From: Malachius bipustulatus
Lineage: Eukaryota > Arthropoda > Insecta > Coleoptera > Melyridae
Direction: 5' to 3'
Assembly (NCBI GenBank): GCA_910589415.1
Contig: OU342635.1
Coordinates: 13,826,001 to 13,890,000, forward strand
DNA length: 64,000 nucleotides
Below the pieces are notes generated by a model, which saw only the letters and a program-made list of their open reading frames with translations, was not told where the DNA came from and made no database searches. Shown here piece after piece: positions 12,905-23,659 of the stretch; position 1 is the stretch's first letter; every line of letters starts with the position of its first letter. The position numbers and the translations under genes are program-made.

Positions 12905-14010
12905 TGTGTATGGAACTTTCCCTTCACCAGGAGAAAACTTCCCACTAAAACCACCACCACTTCATCAATAGTAATAGTGGACGAAATCGCCTTTCGGTAT
13001 TGCTTCATCCACAACCACACTTTCCTTCATTTTTCAGCAATCTGTCTTATCCTCTCATCTTCCTCTTTCTTTCTTCCTATTGTGCTGATGTATACTGTAA
13101 CTGCTACACTGATCAGCATGTCAGCTTCAATGTCTGCACCGATTCTGGATCCGATTTTTTCCTCAAGTTCGACTCTCTGTCGTACCCAGTTCTCTCACTC
13201 AAGTACGTGTGCTCCGCCGTGTCCTCAGCGTCTCAGTAGTCACCTTGCTCGGTTTCTGATCGATGGAATCTGGAGAGGTAAGCTCTGCAGCAGCCACGTC
13301 CCGTCATGAATTGCGCCAAGTACTAATTTAGTGCGCATTTTTCTCTTGTCCAGACTCTTAGACCAGACTCCAGACAGTTGTTCAAGTTATCGTTTGGTGT
13401 GCCATTTGCGGATTTACCGTAATGCCTTGCACACACTAGCAGCTCAAACGGAGCAGGGCGTCTGGGGGTGTTCTCCAATATGCACAGCAAATTCTCTGGA
13501 GAATCTTCCTCTGTACTTATGCAGCCATCGTTGCTGGATGTTCACATCAAGTTCCTGCCCCCAGACAGGATCAGCATACAGTAGTATATTCCGTCGCACT
13601 GTTGTCTGCCAACGCGAGTCCTTCCAAGTTAACACCCTCGGGCATCTGTAGCAGCAATATCTCGTCATTAAAAGGTTCCATAAGGTCGGCCATATCACCG
13701 AGCTCTGTGAAACCGGCATTTTTCATTCTGCCGGTACCCCTTACGATGAGTTCTTGGTTGCTGAAATGATTTTTTTTATAATACCTACCTGCTGAAAAAA
13801 TAATGATTCCTCTGTGTTCAAGGTTTTTGACAATTCCCTCCCATGGGGCTGTAATGAAGACGTTTTTAATTTCTATCGTGACCAGTACATGAAGTTTCCT
13901 ATGGTGGTATGCCCCTTTGTTTGTCTCTTCGGCGTGTTTCATTCAGTACTTCTCTGATAGCGTCAATCGCGGACCGTCCATCTGGCAGGCAGACTTTATT
14001 CTGGCAATTT
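12905..14010 (-). pseudogene. R1-clade non-LTR retrotransposon relic (reverse transcriptase, ORF2 C-terminus)
   Basis: Reading the minus strand from about 14010 leftwards, frames broken by shifts and stops give an R1/TRAS-type ORF2. GRSAIDAIREVLNET (about 13985-13915) is the pre-palm segment. LVTIEIKNVFITAPWEGI (13885-13832) is RT motif A, with the catalytic Asp changed to Glu. LEGLALADNSAT replaces the usual GFADDTAL motif, so the second catalytic Asp is Asn. LLYADPVWGQEL (about 13590) is the thumb. ELEEKIGSRIGADIEADM (about 13170-13110) is the tail typical of the clade. Endonuclease and ORF1 are absent, the usual 5' truncation. The relic is dead: active-site residues are lost and the frame shifts at least twice. 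The R1 assignment rests on remembered family motifs; placement in a specific R1 lineage is not possible. Confidence 0.8.
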
Positions 14011-14014
14011 AATC

Positions 14015-16615
14015 TGGCAGGCGTTTTATTACTTTTTTTTTAAATGGGTCTCTCTTTTAACAAGCAGTCGCGTTGTTCTATCCTGAGAAAAGTATGTTAC
14101 TTGCGTTTCAAAGGCCCTCTATAAGACCTTAGGGTTTAGGAAAGACCTCCAGTTTAGTTCCCAGGCAATAGCAATATTAGTTATTATTGGCTCAAGTCTC
14201 ATTGAGTATCTCAATTAAATTTTTAATTATTAATTTTATTTACAAGACCATTTATAGGGATTTCTTGCTCTTCATTTAAATTAGGTAATATGTGGTAATC
14301 TATTTCAAAATATATATTTTTTGTATTATGTTCCACCCTAAGGTTTTGAAGTATATGTTCAATGCTACAAAAATTGTTTGCTAGCGGGAGAGGGTGAAAT
14401 CTTGGGAATTTAAGTGTCGCTATAATACTGGTGCCAACGATTTCTCATATAAAATGGTTTAGCTTGCTTTTGATTCACTTATTCGTTTTTATTACTCATA
14501 TGTTCCTATGAGAAGTTTAATATGGGATAGTCTCTCTTTAATCTAATAAAGTCGATATGATACTGTTATACGCGTTACTGCCATACGTTGTTACTATCTT
14601 GCTCACTGTTCTCGTAATAATTAAAATCTTTACTTGAACATTTTATGGTGAACTTTTTAATAAATAACATAGAAAAATAATTCAGCAGTTGTCTTGTAGT
14701 ACTAATTAATAGGGTGAGGCGCGGTAACTTTAGGGCATTCATAAATGGAAAATTGTTTGAACTAGAAGTCTTAAAATTTGTACATGAGTGATTTTATTTT
14801 TGAGACAGTGAACTAGTATACCGGGTGTTACATAAGTACTGCGAAAGATTTCAGGGGGTTAAAGTTGGGACCCATAAGATGACGAAAGTTACCACATCCA
14901 CCAATGTTTTTATGTCTAATAAGATAGACTGTAGATCACTTTGAAATTTTCACCAAAGGTGGGTTGAATCTGGGGGGTGTGGGGTAAAAATTATCCCAAC
15001 TTTTTTGTATCAATAGTTTTTTCAATTTTGATGTAAAATTATGGAATCTTGAAGCTTTCTGCGTAAAAAAGTCACTCTTGTTCAACTTCGATAATATGCA
15101 GCGTTTTCGAGAAAAATCCATTTAAAAATTGTTTATTTTGCTTATCTTGAACCGAAAATGAATTTACTTCCAATGCATGGGGGCAGAAATTGGCGTTCTG
15201 CAATATACTTACATTTCAGAGTAATGCAATTAAATTTTGAAATGGATTTTTCAATTATATTACTATACACCCCATGCTTATTCCGATCAATAAAATAATA
15301 GTGTGGATATCTACGATATGGGGATGGGGGAGAATGGTTTTCGTTTCATTACATGCAGTCGGCAACGCTTGGATAATAGAATCAAGGGAGCAACGTCCAT
15401 GACATGCCTATTAGAAAATCACAGGGCATATAAATTATGAAATGATTTTTGTTTTATTAATTGATTCATACTGGCAGGTTATTTTTCACAAGGCCTTGGC
15501 ATATTCAATTTTTTTTTTAGTTCTATTTTATTGAAGTAAACAATCATTAGCGTAGATGGTTAATGTCAAGGTTGAAAGTTCCAACTTATACAAAAGATTC
15601 TAATCTCCCTTGATTATTAATGCCATACCCCTATAGCGTGTCCTATTCGCCGCCCCTTTTACTAAAACTGTATATGTATGATGTACTTACTACAACTTGA
15701 TTACCAAAAAATCTCCATAAAACCATAATTATCACACTACCTATTGGCTGATAACATCTTTTTAAATTAAATTTTTTCTGTCTTTTTTAATCAAGGCAGT
15801 TAAATTTCTATTGCGGAGTTAAATCAGTTCACGATGGAATAAATGAGTAAACTGGATAAATACGATTTATACGGGTTCTTCCATTGAACCTGCTATTTAA
15901 TTTTAATAATAAACAATTGACTCGAGTCGCTGATGCTTAGCTCTAAAATAATGAAGTTTAGTTTCCAATCCATGTCTCCTAGATCGGTGATCTCAAAAAG
16001 TCGTGTTGCAGAAATATTTTTTTACTGCGGAAAACAAACTGAGGAGACAAATCGCCCGCCGTCTTAAAGTTTTTATAATCAATAAAACTCGTAGCAGAAC
16101 TCACTGATTTGAATACATTTTCATAAATTTCTGAAACAACTTTTGCATTGTTTTGGAGGATGTATGTATATTAACCCTAAATGAAATTTTTCGCGAAGTG
16201 TGTTGTGTATTAATAATATAGGAATGAAAATACAGCGAGAGGAACGGGATGGTAATCACTTGGACCGTTGCCAGAACTTGGCATATGTTTATGGTCAAAT
16301 TACACGACTTGCTGCTGCCTCTAGCTTTCCTCAAGTCCATAAAATCTCCACTGAGGAATATTATCTTCATCGCTACGCGCCTAGATGCTTGATCATCGCT
16401 GTAATTAGTAATAATCGTTTCATGATTTTTCATGAACTGAACATATTTTTTTGTGCTAAAAAATATGTCAATGATTTTGGAACGATACCTATTAATGGGA
16501 ATATGTAGAACGTTACTTTATAAGTGCTAGCGAGATTCTATATCACTGGTGATGAAGGCTATTTAAACTTAGGTAACTTGCATATAATAAACAATATCAT
16601 AAATAATGATACCTA
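14015..16615. other. AT-rich DNA with one repeat-like terminus
   Basis: No gene is recognised. At 14819 the words CCGGGTGTTACATAAGT and the following G-rich low-complexity text resemble the diverged end of a dispersed repeat of the kind starting TACAGGGTG; its other end was not found. Open frames at 16101-16433 (minus) and 16200-16508 (plus) overlap on opposite strands and match nothing I know. Confidence 0.5.
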
Positions 16616-16619
16616 TGTA

Positions 16620-17368
16620 AGCAAAACAGTGACCGAGCTCTCTGCTCTCATCCCACTCTTCTGCCATTACTTGCAATCCCCATACTTTCTCTATCACCTC
16701 ATAGATCTTCTAATGTAAGGCATCACCTCTCCTCTCTATCAACTCTGAGTAGATTCCATCATGTCCCGGGGACTTGTGATTTTTCAAGGAGCTAATAGCT
16801 TGTTTTATTTCTTCTAGCGATGATGTTTAGGTATGTATACGATTCGACAGTGTATAGATTATAGTTCCCAAAATTTATTTTATTTTAGATTCTCCATTAA
16901 GAAGTTGATGGAAATGGTTCCACCACCTCTCAACCATTTTATCCTTGGCGGTTATTTGTTCCTCTATGTCTCCCCTCAGAAATTATTTTTCTTGCCATTT
17001 CAAGTTCTTTGTTGTAAAATATCCTGGCCACGATATTGCCATGTTTTTCCTCTATCCTCCTTATTTTATCTTCTTGTTAGGGTTTAGTTCTTTACTAACT
17101 TTGTGGCAGTGTTAACGTGATTAGTTGTTGTTCGCTTTATTTTGTTCTGTGTGCTTTAAGAGAAATTCAAGTCTTGTTCTTGTCTTCTCTTCCATGAGAT
17201 ATTCGCACTCCTGATCATACGTCTATCTTTGGCTCTATTTTTATTCCTGCTCAGGTTTTCCGCGGCTGTATCATTCACTAATCCTGTTTTGACTGCTTGA
17301 AATTGACTTTGTATGCTAGCCTCTGTTATTTATCTTTCTGTAGTGTTCCAAACTTGTTACTAATAGCT
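16620..17368 (-). pseudogene. Reverse transcriptase N-terminal part of the CFDP2/RTE-like element (broken)
   Basis: Minus-strand fragments: VAISNKFGTLQ (about 17371-17340), YLMEEKTRTRLEFLLKHT (about 17200-17150), KMVERWWNHFHQLLNGES (about 16945-16890), AISSLKNHKSPGHDGIYSEL (about 16805-16745) and AEEWDESRELGHC (about 16660-16625). The KSPGHDGI block is the conserved start of the reverse transcriptase domain. Fragments lie in more than one frame with stops between them. The palm with the YADD active site is absent, and nothing to the left of 16620 continues it. Confidence 0.75.
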
Positions 17369-17396
17369 ACTTTGAAACGAATTATTGACAGATAGA

Positions 17397-17410
17397 CACG
17401 TTGGGCGCCA
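17397..17410 (-). other. tRNA-Lys-type primer binding site
   Basis: The minus strand reads TGGCGCCCAACGTG, identical over 14 bases to the classical PBS complementary to the 3' end of tRNA-Lys(1,2), and lies two bases after the LTR end. The match stops where the internal deletion seems to begin. Confidence 0.75.
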
Positions 17411-17821
17411 CTTGAAACGAACTATTTAACCCCTAGAGGGGAAAAATAGTCGCTGAGAGCATGAGACAAGAAAGAAACAAGGGTCGTAGGTTGAGTCGCT
17501 AGTCTAAGAGGGTCAACAATAACAAGCAGGTCAGCAGAACAACAGGTACTCTTTATTGAAAAATATAAAATATCACAATTATTAATATTACACTCTTGAG
17601 CACGGTTAACAGATAATAAAACAACAAGAGCGTGCGGTTTAGCGGAATGACTTGGTCGGGTGCTAATAGTTCACAAGGCACTTATCTTCGTATGGCCCTT
17701 CGGAGCGAGCTACAAGTCTAGCTGTTAGTCGACTGGATCTTCAGGCTTGGCTCCGGAACTTGCTTCGGTTCGAAAGGTGGACTTGGTATTGAAGAAAATC
17801 TGCTTGGTACAGGAAAAGCAG

Positions 17822-17873
17822 TTGCCTCCGGGAATAAAATTGCCTCCAGGGAAAAATTGCCTCCAGGGAAAAA
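17822..17873 (+). repeat. Three tandem 17-18 bp units inside the LTR
   Basis: TTGCCTCCGGGAATAAAA is followed by two identical copies of TTGCCTCCAGGGAAAAA. Tandem motifs in the U3 part of LTRs often hold regulatory sites; here that is inference only. Confidence 0.75.
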
Positions 17874-18479
17874 GCTGTAATTTCATGGGTATCAGAAACA
17901 CTCTTGCATTAATGAACGGTCCGATCGAGTCTGCTTGCCGAGGGTACATAAAATGATATCCCGTCCTCAAGATAGGTTGAGATCAAAAAATGTGACTGAC
18001 AAAATTTTACAAGCGGAGCGAAACTCGATCGGATTTAAAAGAATTAAATTAGCATACGGTATTAAGAAAATATGATCGGTATAATTCTAACACAATTAAG
18101 AAAATCATTTTACGACACTCACCAAGCCAAAAACGTAGTTAATTCTTATAATAATTCACGTGAAAGTTCACGACGCCATTTCAGGAAACTTAAGGTGTTT
18201 ACGGAACCTTCATCCGCGAATTTCCAGGAGAGAAAGAAAGTGAAAACGCAGGTATGATGATGAAACGCACCTGATTTCAACTCGACAGTCGAGGTCGACG
18301 AGACTCGACGAACTCGAGGCCTCCAGTCGGCCGTGTTTGCGTCGCACTAAAACCCACTATCACCCACTCACTGCGCGCGCCCGCCGTTGTCTCGGTGTCG
18401 CTGGCATTTAGCCGGTACGTACGAGGTGTACGTTACAACTTGGAATTATAATTCTTTAGTTGGTGTTTCAAGCGATTGT

Positions 18480-19045
18480 GTATTCCACTTTTCTCTTTGT
18501 GTTTTCTTCTCTCCTGATTTTTTTGTTAACAGTCTTTCTCGAATTTTCGCCTTTACCAGTAATGGTCGGGATCGCTAGTATTTTCTCTTATATAGTTCTT
18601 ACATCTATTATGTTCGATGCATATCGTCCATGCATGGTCAATCTGGTCGTTGGATATATCCACGTTGCCTTAAAATATATTTTCTCTGGAATTGGGTGCT
18701 CTTCACAGTCATGTTGTTGGCAATAGAAAAGTCTTAACCAATTTATTCCCATTCTCATTTGCTTCTTCATGTAGGCTATATCCTCCCACTTGTTTCTTCC
18801 TACTGTATTCCTCTCCGTTGCCTCTTCCTCTCAGTCTCAGCGTGCATATTCTTTCATTTACAGGTTTGAAGTCTATTATAGCCGTTCTGGTCAACCACAA
18901 AACCACTTACAAACCCATGTTTGTGTTTGCATCCCAACCCGTCTATCTGATCTCTTGAATGGCGGTAATATTCATTTTGTATCTTTCTAGTTGCTTGATT
19001 GCTCTTGTTGCAATTCCCGGGCTGTTGTACAACTTAGTACTTTAC
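18480..19045 (-). pseudogene. Endonuclease domain of the CFDP2/RTE-like element (broken)
   Basis: Minus-strand translation gives, in order and in several frames, SPGIATRAIKQLERYKMNIT and AIQEIR (19030-18945, the N-terminal strand with the catalytic Glu of the APE-like endonuclease), HKHGFVSGFVV (about 18920), IIDFKPVNERICTLRLRG (about 18870-18820), SLHEEANENGNKLV (about 18770), KATWIYPTTRLTM (about 18680) and HGRYASNIIDVRT (about 18640-18590). These are landmark segments of apurinic-type endonucleases in CFDP2-like elements. The GDFN segment expected between the last blocks is gone and an in-frame stop follows AIQEIR, so no active nuclease can be made. The upstream minus-strand text to 19270 is probably 5' untranslated sequence. 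Confidence 0.75.
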
Positions 19046-19094
19046 AGGTTTCTAATTTATAATGTCCTTATTCCGTAGGGGCAATATTGTTCGA

Positions 19095-21105
19095 TTCGTA
19101 GTTTTTTTTCCACGTACAGGACGCCAATCTCTTGTAGCGCAGCCCTCATCCTGGAGGACTAGTATTTTTCTTTCTGGTTTTATTCCCTTAGTCGATAGTT
19201 CCAGTTTTAAGGCGCCGGAAACCCACCATCGCCCTCTTCCGTTAGGTATTATATAACGCACATCCATTGCCCGGAGATTACGGCATGAATGTGGAAGTAT
19301 GATTTGTTGGTATGCTTTTTTAAAGCTGTGGACATTTTTCCGAGTTCAATTGCAGTTATTCAGAGGCATCGATAGCCCGAGCTACCTCAGAGATCCAAAA
19401 AACTAACCATATATATAAACTCCACGTAAATATAAATTGGATATTTGTTATTACTTTCCATAACCGCTGCCTGGAGCAAGCATTCTGTAACTTGTGATTT
19501 CTGAAAGCTATAATTGGTAGAATGAAAAACCCTGGAACTATCTGGCACACATTGATCATAATGATGAGTGCCATATAACGTTAGTGCCGGCAAAAAGAAG
19601 TATCAAGTGGTTCGTAATGATATAAAAATTATCTTTAAGTTTCCTAGATAATAATAGACGTCATATAATGCCGGAGTGTTAATTTCGATAATAATTTTGG
19701 AAAACGTCACCGTTATTCCTAGATTAGGAACAAAAAGGGAACACGAATCGGGTGAAATTATTCATCAAGCGGGAACAAAACCAAACATTTCCTTTTCATG
19801 GCAGTAATCAACTGTGGCCTTCCGCCATTGTACGCAGTAGATCTGAACAGGCGCACTTATTAAAACAATACGAAACTAATTAAAGCTCTGCCGCCATCCC
19901 CGGAAACCCTTTATATACACCTTAATCCTTTGTCAGCTAAACCGCCCCCGCCCCAGGCTTAAAATAATTCTTATTTATAATTCCTGCTATAGTGTATAGG
20001 GTGGCCACCCGCCGGACTGTAACTGGATTAATATTAATATACGATTCACCCCGCCTCGACTAGAGATATAGATATCTACTAATTTCCTCTTGCTAATACC
20101 TTCTCTCCTTCGGTTTATCCCCCCCGATAGCCAATAATATAAATTGATTTTGGTCGGTTATAATACCCTCTACCCATGAAACTGTTAGTTAAATTGAGCT
20201 CGATACAATGCCGTATATACATTCACCTGTAATGCCTTTGTAACTATCTCGGCTCATTCGTAAATTACATATTTAAATCACCATATTTAATTGAGCTATA
20301 ACTGCCGCGCAGCCGCGCAGAACGAGTCGTTTAGCGGACTATATAAACGCGATCCATGATGTGTTTTGCTGCGATTCGTCTGAAATCATAGATAACGGAA
20401 ACTAATTGAAGGTAAATTGAATAGCGAATGTCGAATTTGATCAGTTAGTGGATTAGGATCTCTAGGGTCTGGCGTGAGGCGTGACTGACTGACTCAGGAT
20501 TAGCTGATTGGTATCCTGGACAAGCCTGCAGAAGTCAAGTCAGTGGCGTTGAATATTAACCGACTTTTAAGAGAATATTTTTAACTACGATTTATAGTCT
20601 AATTAGTAAATTGTATGGCAACCATGTTATCTCCTGTTTGATTTTTGATACCAATGCTCACCAGACTTCAAAAATCATCCTCATGTATATCATTATTGGT
20701 TTTGCTACCAAACAAAACACTGACTGCAAAATTAACAATTATACCGATAAAATGAAGCATGATAATCAAAATGAAACAGCTATAATAAGGAAGATATGTG
20801 GCAGATTAGACAGCAAAAATTTTTCGAGGAGACCTCTTGAATTTACTTGTGTATAGCCCACAAGCATCATAAATGGGATTGTCATTTTCATCATTAAGGA
20901 GCTCCTAAATAAATTTACAAAGCACCAAAATGAAAATCCAAAATTCAGAAAGCTGGATTTTCTGCTAATCTTAGAAAAAACGGGAACATAAAAAATAGAT
21001 CGCTATGCTGCAATGTTCGGAGCTGATTTGACGCGTCATTTGACGTCATATAAGCCTCGCTTTGGTGTTTCGGTGGTCCTTACTACATGGTTTACTATTT
21101 TCAAA
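19095..21105. other. Unique DNA with a GC-rich island
   Basis: No gene is recognised. 19840-20120 is an island with CCGCC words, several TAATTA/TTAAT homeodomain-type cores and TGGATTAATATTAA, of the kind seen in insect enhancers. This is a compositional impression only. Short frames at 19356-19593 and 20611-20856 are not recognised. Confidence 0.45.
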
Positions 21106-21106
21106 T

Positions 21107-21117
21107 TATACAGGGTG
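21107..21117 (+). repeat. TATACAGGGTG transposon-like terminus
   Basis: The sequence TATACAGGGTG opens a G-rich low-complexity stretch typical of dispersed insect repeats. It matches the ends of the clear foldback elements at 25181 and 43055. Its partner end was not found; GGGACACCCTATA at 22684-22696 is a possible diverged partner. Confidence 0.5.
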
Positions 21118-21431
21118 TAACTAAATAAGTGTAAAACATTTAAGGGGGTGATTCCTCATCGAAAAAAAGATAGGATCTTTCATATAAAGAAACTTCATTG
21201 GAGCATCCCTTTGTTAAGATACAGCCCCTTAAAGGGGGTACATAAAATTTGTTTAACAATTTTTTTCACAAGCACTGGAAAAGTTACAATATTGAAACTA
21301 ACCTGACATTTTCTACTACCAAAAAGACACTTAGCCAGTAACTTATTTGGTTTACCCCATGGTTGTAAGAGGCGGAAAACGCAACCCCTAAAATTTATTT
21401 CCAATGCAACTTTTTGTCTTGTAATTTGTTT

Positions 21432-21864
21432 ACCATTTAAAAATTTATTTCCGATAGCCTGTTTCATTCTAAACAAAAAATGTCTCTTGAATTTTTTGCA
21501 CAAAATAAACCAGTTCGCAGCAAAAAATTATTTTATGACCAAGATAAATATCGCCATAAAACGAAAATACGAAACTAGACGCATGCGTAATGTCTGAAGG
21601 TAGACATGTTGAACATTTACTATGATTTCTACGTGCTGTATGTTTTGTTATTAATAAATTAGTTTTGATTATTCCCCTTTAATCATTTAATGCAGGTAGT
21701 AACTGCAAAATAACAATAAACCCAGTTCGCATTATGACGATGTATCTCTGTAGTTGTTAGTAAAATAATTTTTTGCTGCGAACTGGTTTATTTTGTGCAA
21801 AAAATTCAAGAGACATTTTTTGTTTAGAATGAAACAGGCTATCGGAAATAAATTTTTTAATGGG
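21432..21864. repeat. Inverted repeat, arms of about 104 bp
   Basis: 21432-21535 and 21761-21864 are nearly perfect reverse complements, sharing for example GCGAACTGGTTTATTTTGTG on the right arm. The loop is 225 bp. The arms do not end at transposon-like termini, so this may be a duplicated inner part of the repeat starting at 21107. Confidence 0.85.
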
Positions 21865-22209
21865 AGGTTCTTATGGATCACTATCATTCTTAAGTCGTTT
21901 TTCTGACTATCAAGACCCTTTTTCACAAGATATCGAGTTAAAATAATTATTCCAAATACTGAAGTCTACAGCTTCATAGATTTCTAATATATTTTCAACA
22001 TCCGCTGAAAGAGGTTTTCTCGATTTATATCGTGTATAAACTTTGCTTTTTGCCACTAGGTATCTATACGTCTATTACTAAATTAGCCAAAAACATGACA
22101 TCCATAGCTGTTCAAACATCTCCGTATCAATTGTCAAGTAACCGTCAGCGAGTGAATGCGCTACCCTAGATATATCTCCAGGTCAAAATTGATGGCAGTA
22201 ACTGAAATT

Positions 22210-22302
22210 CCTAAAAAAAAACATTTCCGAAAAGCGGCAAGCTGAAACTATGTTTAGAAGAAAATTTTCTGCTTGCCGCTTCTCCGAAATGACTGTTTTA
22301 GG
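22210..22302 (+). other. 93-nt imperfect hairpin
   Basis: CATTTCCGAAAAGCGGCAAGC (22222-22242, 21 bases, two mismatches) pairs with 22271-22291, and the stem continues outward through CCTAAAA at 22210 with TTTTAGG at 22302 and inward through GAAA/TTTC. Loop about 18 nt. Size and shape fit a microRNA precursor or a very small foldback transposon; the sequence alone does not decide. Confidence 0.6.
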
Positions 22303-22463
22303 GGCTATAGGGGGGCTGTAGTAAGCGTCAGTGTCGGAAATACAGGTACCTTATTGTACATATTTTATAAGCATTGCATTTTATAAATTAAAGGGGTAGT
22401 TCTATTCGATGAATATTAATTTTTACGTACACTTGAATAGTTACTAATAATAATTATTAATTG

Positions 22464-22466
<3 letters not shown>

Positions 22467-22514
<48 letters not shown>
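22467..22514. repeat. (AT)24 microsatellite
   Basis: An uninterrupted AT dinucleotide run of about 48 bp. Confidence 0.95.
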
Positions 22515-22517
<3 letters not shown>

Positions 22518-22519
22518 GG

Positions 22520-23290
22520 TCTGCAAGACTGTAAAAGTATAAATAAAAATCAATGAGAAAGCTTTTTAATTTGATATAAAATCACTGCTAGAAGAAACCA
22601 CAATTCATGTTTTAACAACAAAAGCAAAATTGATCAGACTATTCTATAATTTGCGTGAAATTTCTAAAAAAAATATATTTAATGGGACACCCTATATTCT
22701 CCGTGCTCTATTTGATTTAAAAATTAAGCGATACACACTGAAAATTGTGGCATTCCTGTGAAATGCGAACAATATTTCACTATTATGCATCTGGCAAATA
22801 TACCTAAAAGATGTGTACGAGTGCATTATGATCTGAATTATTCTACCATATTGCTGAAGCATATTTCAGCTTATGACAGTAATTCTGACTCAGAGAGTGC
22901 ACAAATCCAACCCATTATTTTCAAGTGTATGTATTTAAATAATTGCACATCCAAACAGAAACGAAATAAAAATTTACTTACAAAATTTTAATGGCGTTGG
23001 ACAAACGTATTGCTACAAGATTCAGAATTGAATTAATTTGTTTACATTTGCGAATATAGGAACTGAGCTTATGGAACTGATTCTTCTTTATTCCTGTAGA
23101 TTTTGTTGTCGACAGATTCGTATGGAACATTCGTAAATACGCCTCAGCTATTCGTTTTTGTTCAATCATTCGTTTTGTCCAAATTCATAGCAAAGTTTCT
23201 ATATAGAATGAACTGAGTCTCTTGATTGTCCCCGATTTATTCGACATTCTATTATCAGTCAATAACGTCCCTGATGTCACTTATTGCCAT
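22520..23290. other. AT-rich DNA, nothing recognised
   Basis: Two short open frames at 22758-22991 (plus) and 22978-23169 (minus) match nothing known and show no coding signal I can point to. GGGACACCCTATA lies at 22684-22696. Confidence 0.55.
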
Positions 23291-23297
23291 GACATAT

Positions 23298-23430
23298 TAT
23301 AAAGAGCCCCAGTTTCGCGCATAGGAGTCAGTATAGTTTGGGATGCTACGAAAGACAGGTAAGCTGGACAGTTAGAGCCAAACGGCTATAGCAAGTAAAC
23401 AGTGGAGTCTAGAGTGTTATTAATAAAAGA
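23298..23430 (+). promoter_or_regulatory. TATA plus initiator core promoter, LTR-like
   Basis: TATAAAG at 23298-23304 lies 32 bases before the A of an arthropod initiator TCAGTA (A at 23330), the canonical spacing. A splice-donor-like CAGGTAAG follows at 23357 and AATAAA at 23422. A TATA, initiator and early polyadenylation signal within about 130 bases is the arrangement of an LTR (U3-R), so this may be a solo LTR whose ends I could not define. It could also drive a small host RNA. Confidence 0.4.
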
Positions 23431-23557
23431 CAAGTCAGTTAGTGGAGTTGATGCGAGCAAGCAGAGACCTCTGAATTAAGATTTACTATAAAACTATAAA
23501 ACCATTACTTCTTGCTTTTAATTGTTAATCGTAAGATTTATGTATTTACGATAATGA

Positions 23558-23656
23558 TATACAGGGTCCTACTTATATTAGTACGTTTTGTTCTTTACTA
23601 TCTCGAACGGTAAGGCCGCTATAGGAAAAAACAACGCACTATTGTACGACCCTGTA
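23558..23656. repeat. About 97-bp mini inverted-repeat element
   Basis: TATACAGGGTC at the left is matched by GACCCTGTA at 23648-23656. The terminal repeats are only about 10 bp and the interior has no further symmetry, so this could be a deletion derivative of a TACAGGGTG-type element. Confidence 0.45.
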
Positions 23657-23659
23657 GGT

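Larger units (their letters stand above)
17373..18437 (-). mobile_element. LTR retrotransposon remnant: one full LTR, primer binding site and a 3' LTR stub
   Basis: On the minus strand the element begins TGTAACG at 18437 and the long LTR ends in TTCGTTTCA at 17413 (1025 bp, TG..CA ends). Two bases later comes TGGCGCCCAACGTG (17410-17397), the PBS expected for a tRNA-Lys primer. A second LTR-end copy, AATAATTCGTTTCA, follows at 17386-17373. The unit is flanked by ACTT at 17369-17372 and 18438-18441. A polyadenylation signal AATAAA (minus, 17557-17552) lies inside the LTR. The structure implies deletion of nearly the whole coding region and most of the 3' LTR. The 4-bp duplication and PBS suit a Ty3/Gypsy-type or retrovirus-like element; no coding sequence is left to confirm this. 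Confidence 0.8.
16620..19090 (-). mobile_element. CFDP2/RTE-like non-LTR retrotransposon, split by an LTR insertion
   Basis: Minus-strand protein fragments follow the order expected for the dispersed insect element usually annotated as craniofacial development protein 2-like: endonuclease N-terminus near 19040, endonuclease body to 18480, linker, then the start of reverse transcriptase ending near 16620. Between 17369 and 18441 an LTR element is inserted with a 4-bp duplication; deleting it and one duplication copy makes the linker reading continuous. The 3' part (RT palm onwards) is missing on the left, the opposite of the usual 5' truncation, so a later deletion is likely. Confidence 0.8.

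Noticed and set aside
13000..13651. Plus-strand frames of 79-110 codons, Ser/Cys-rich
   Set aside because: Antisense to the R1-like relic, which explains the region on the minus strand.
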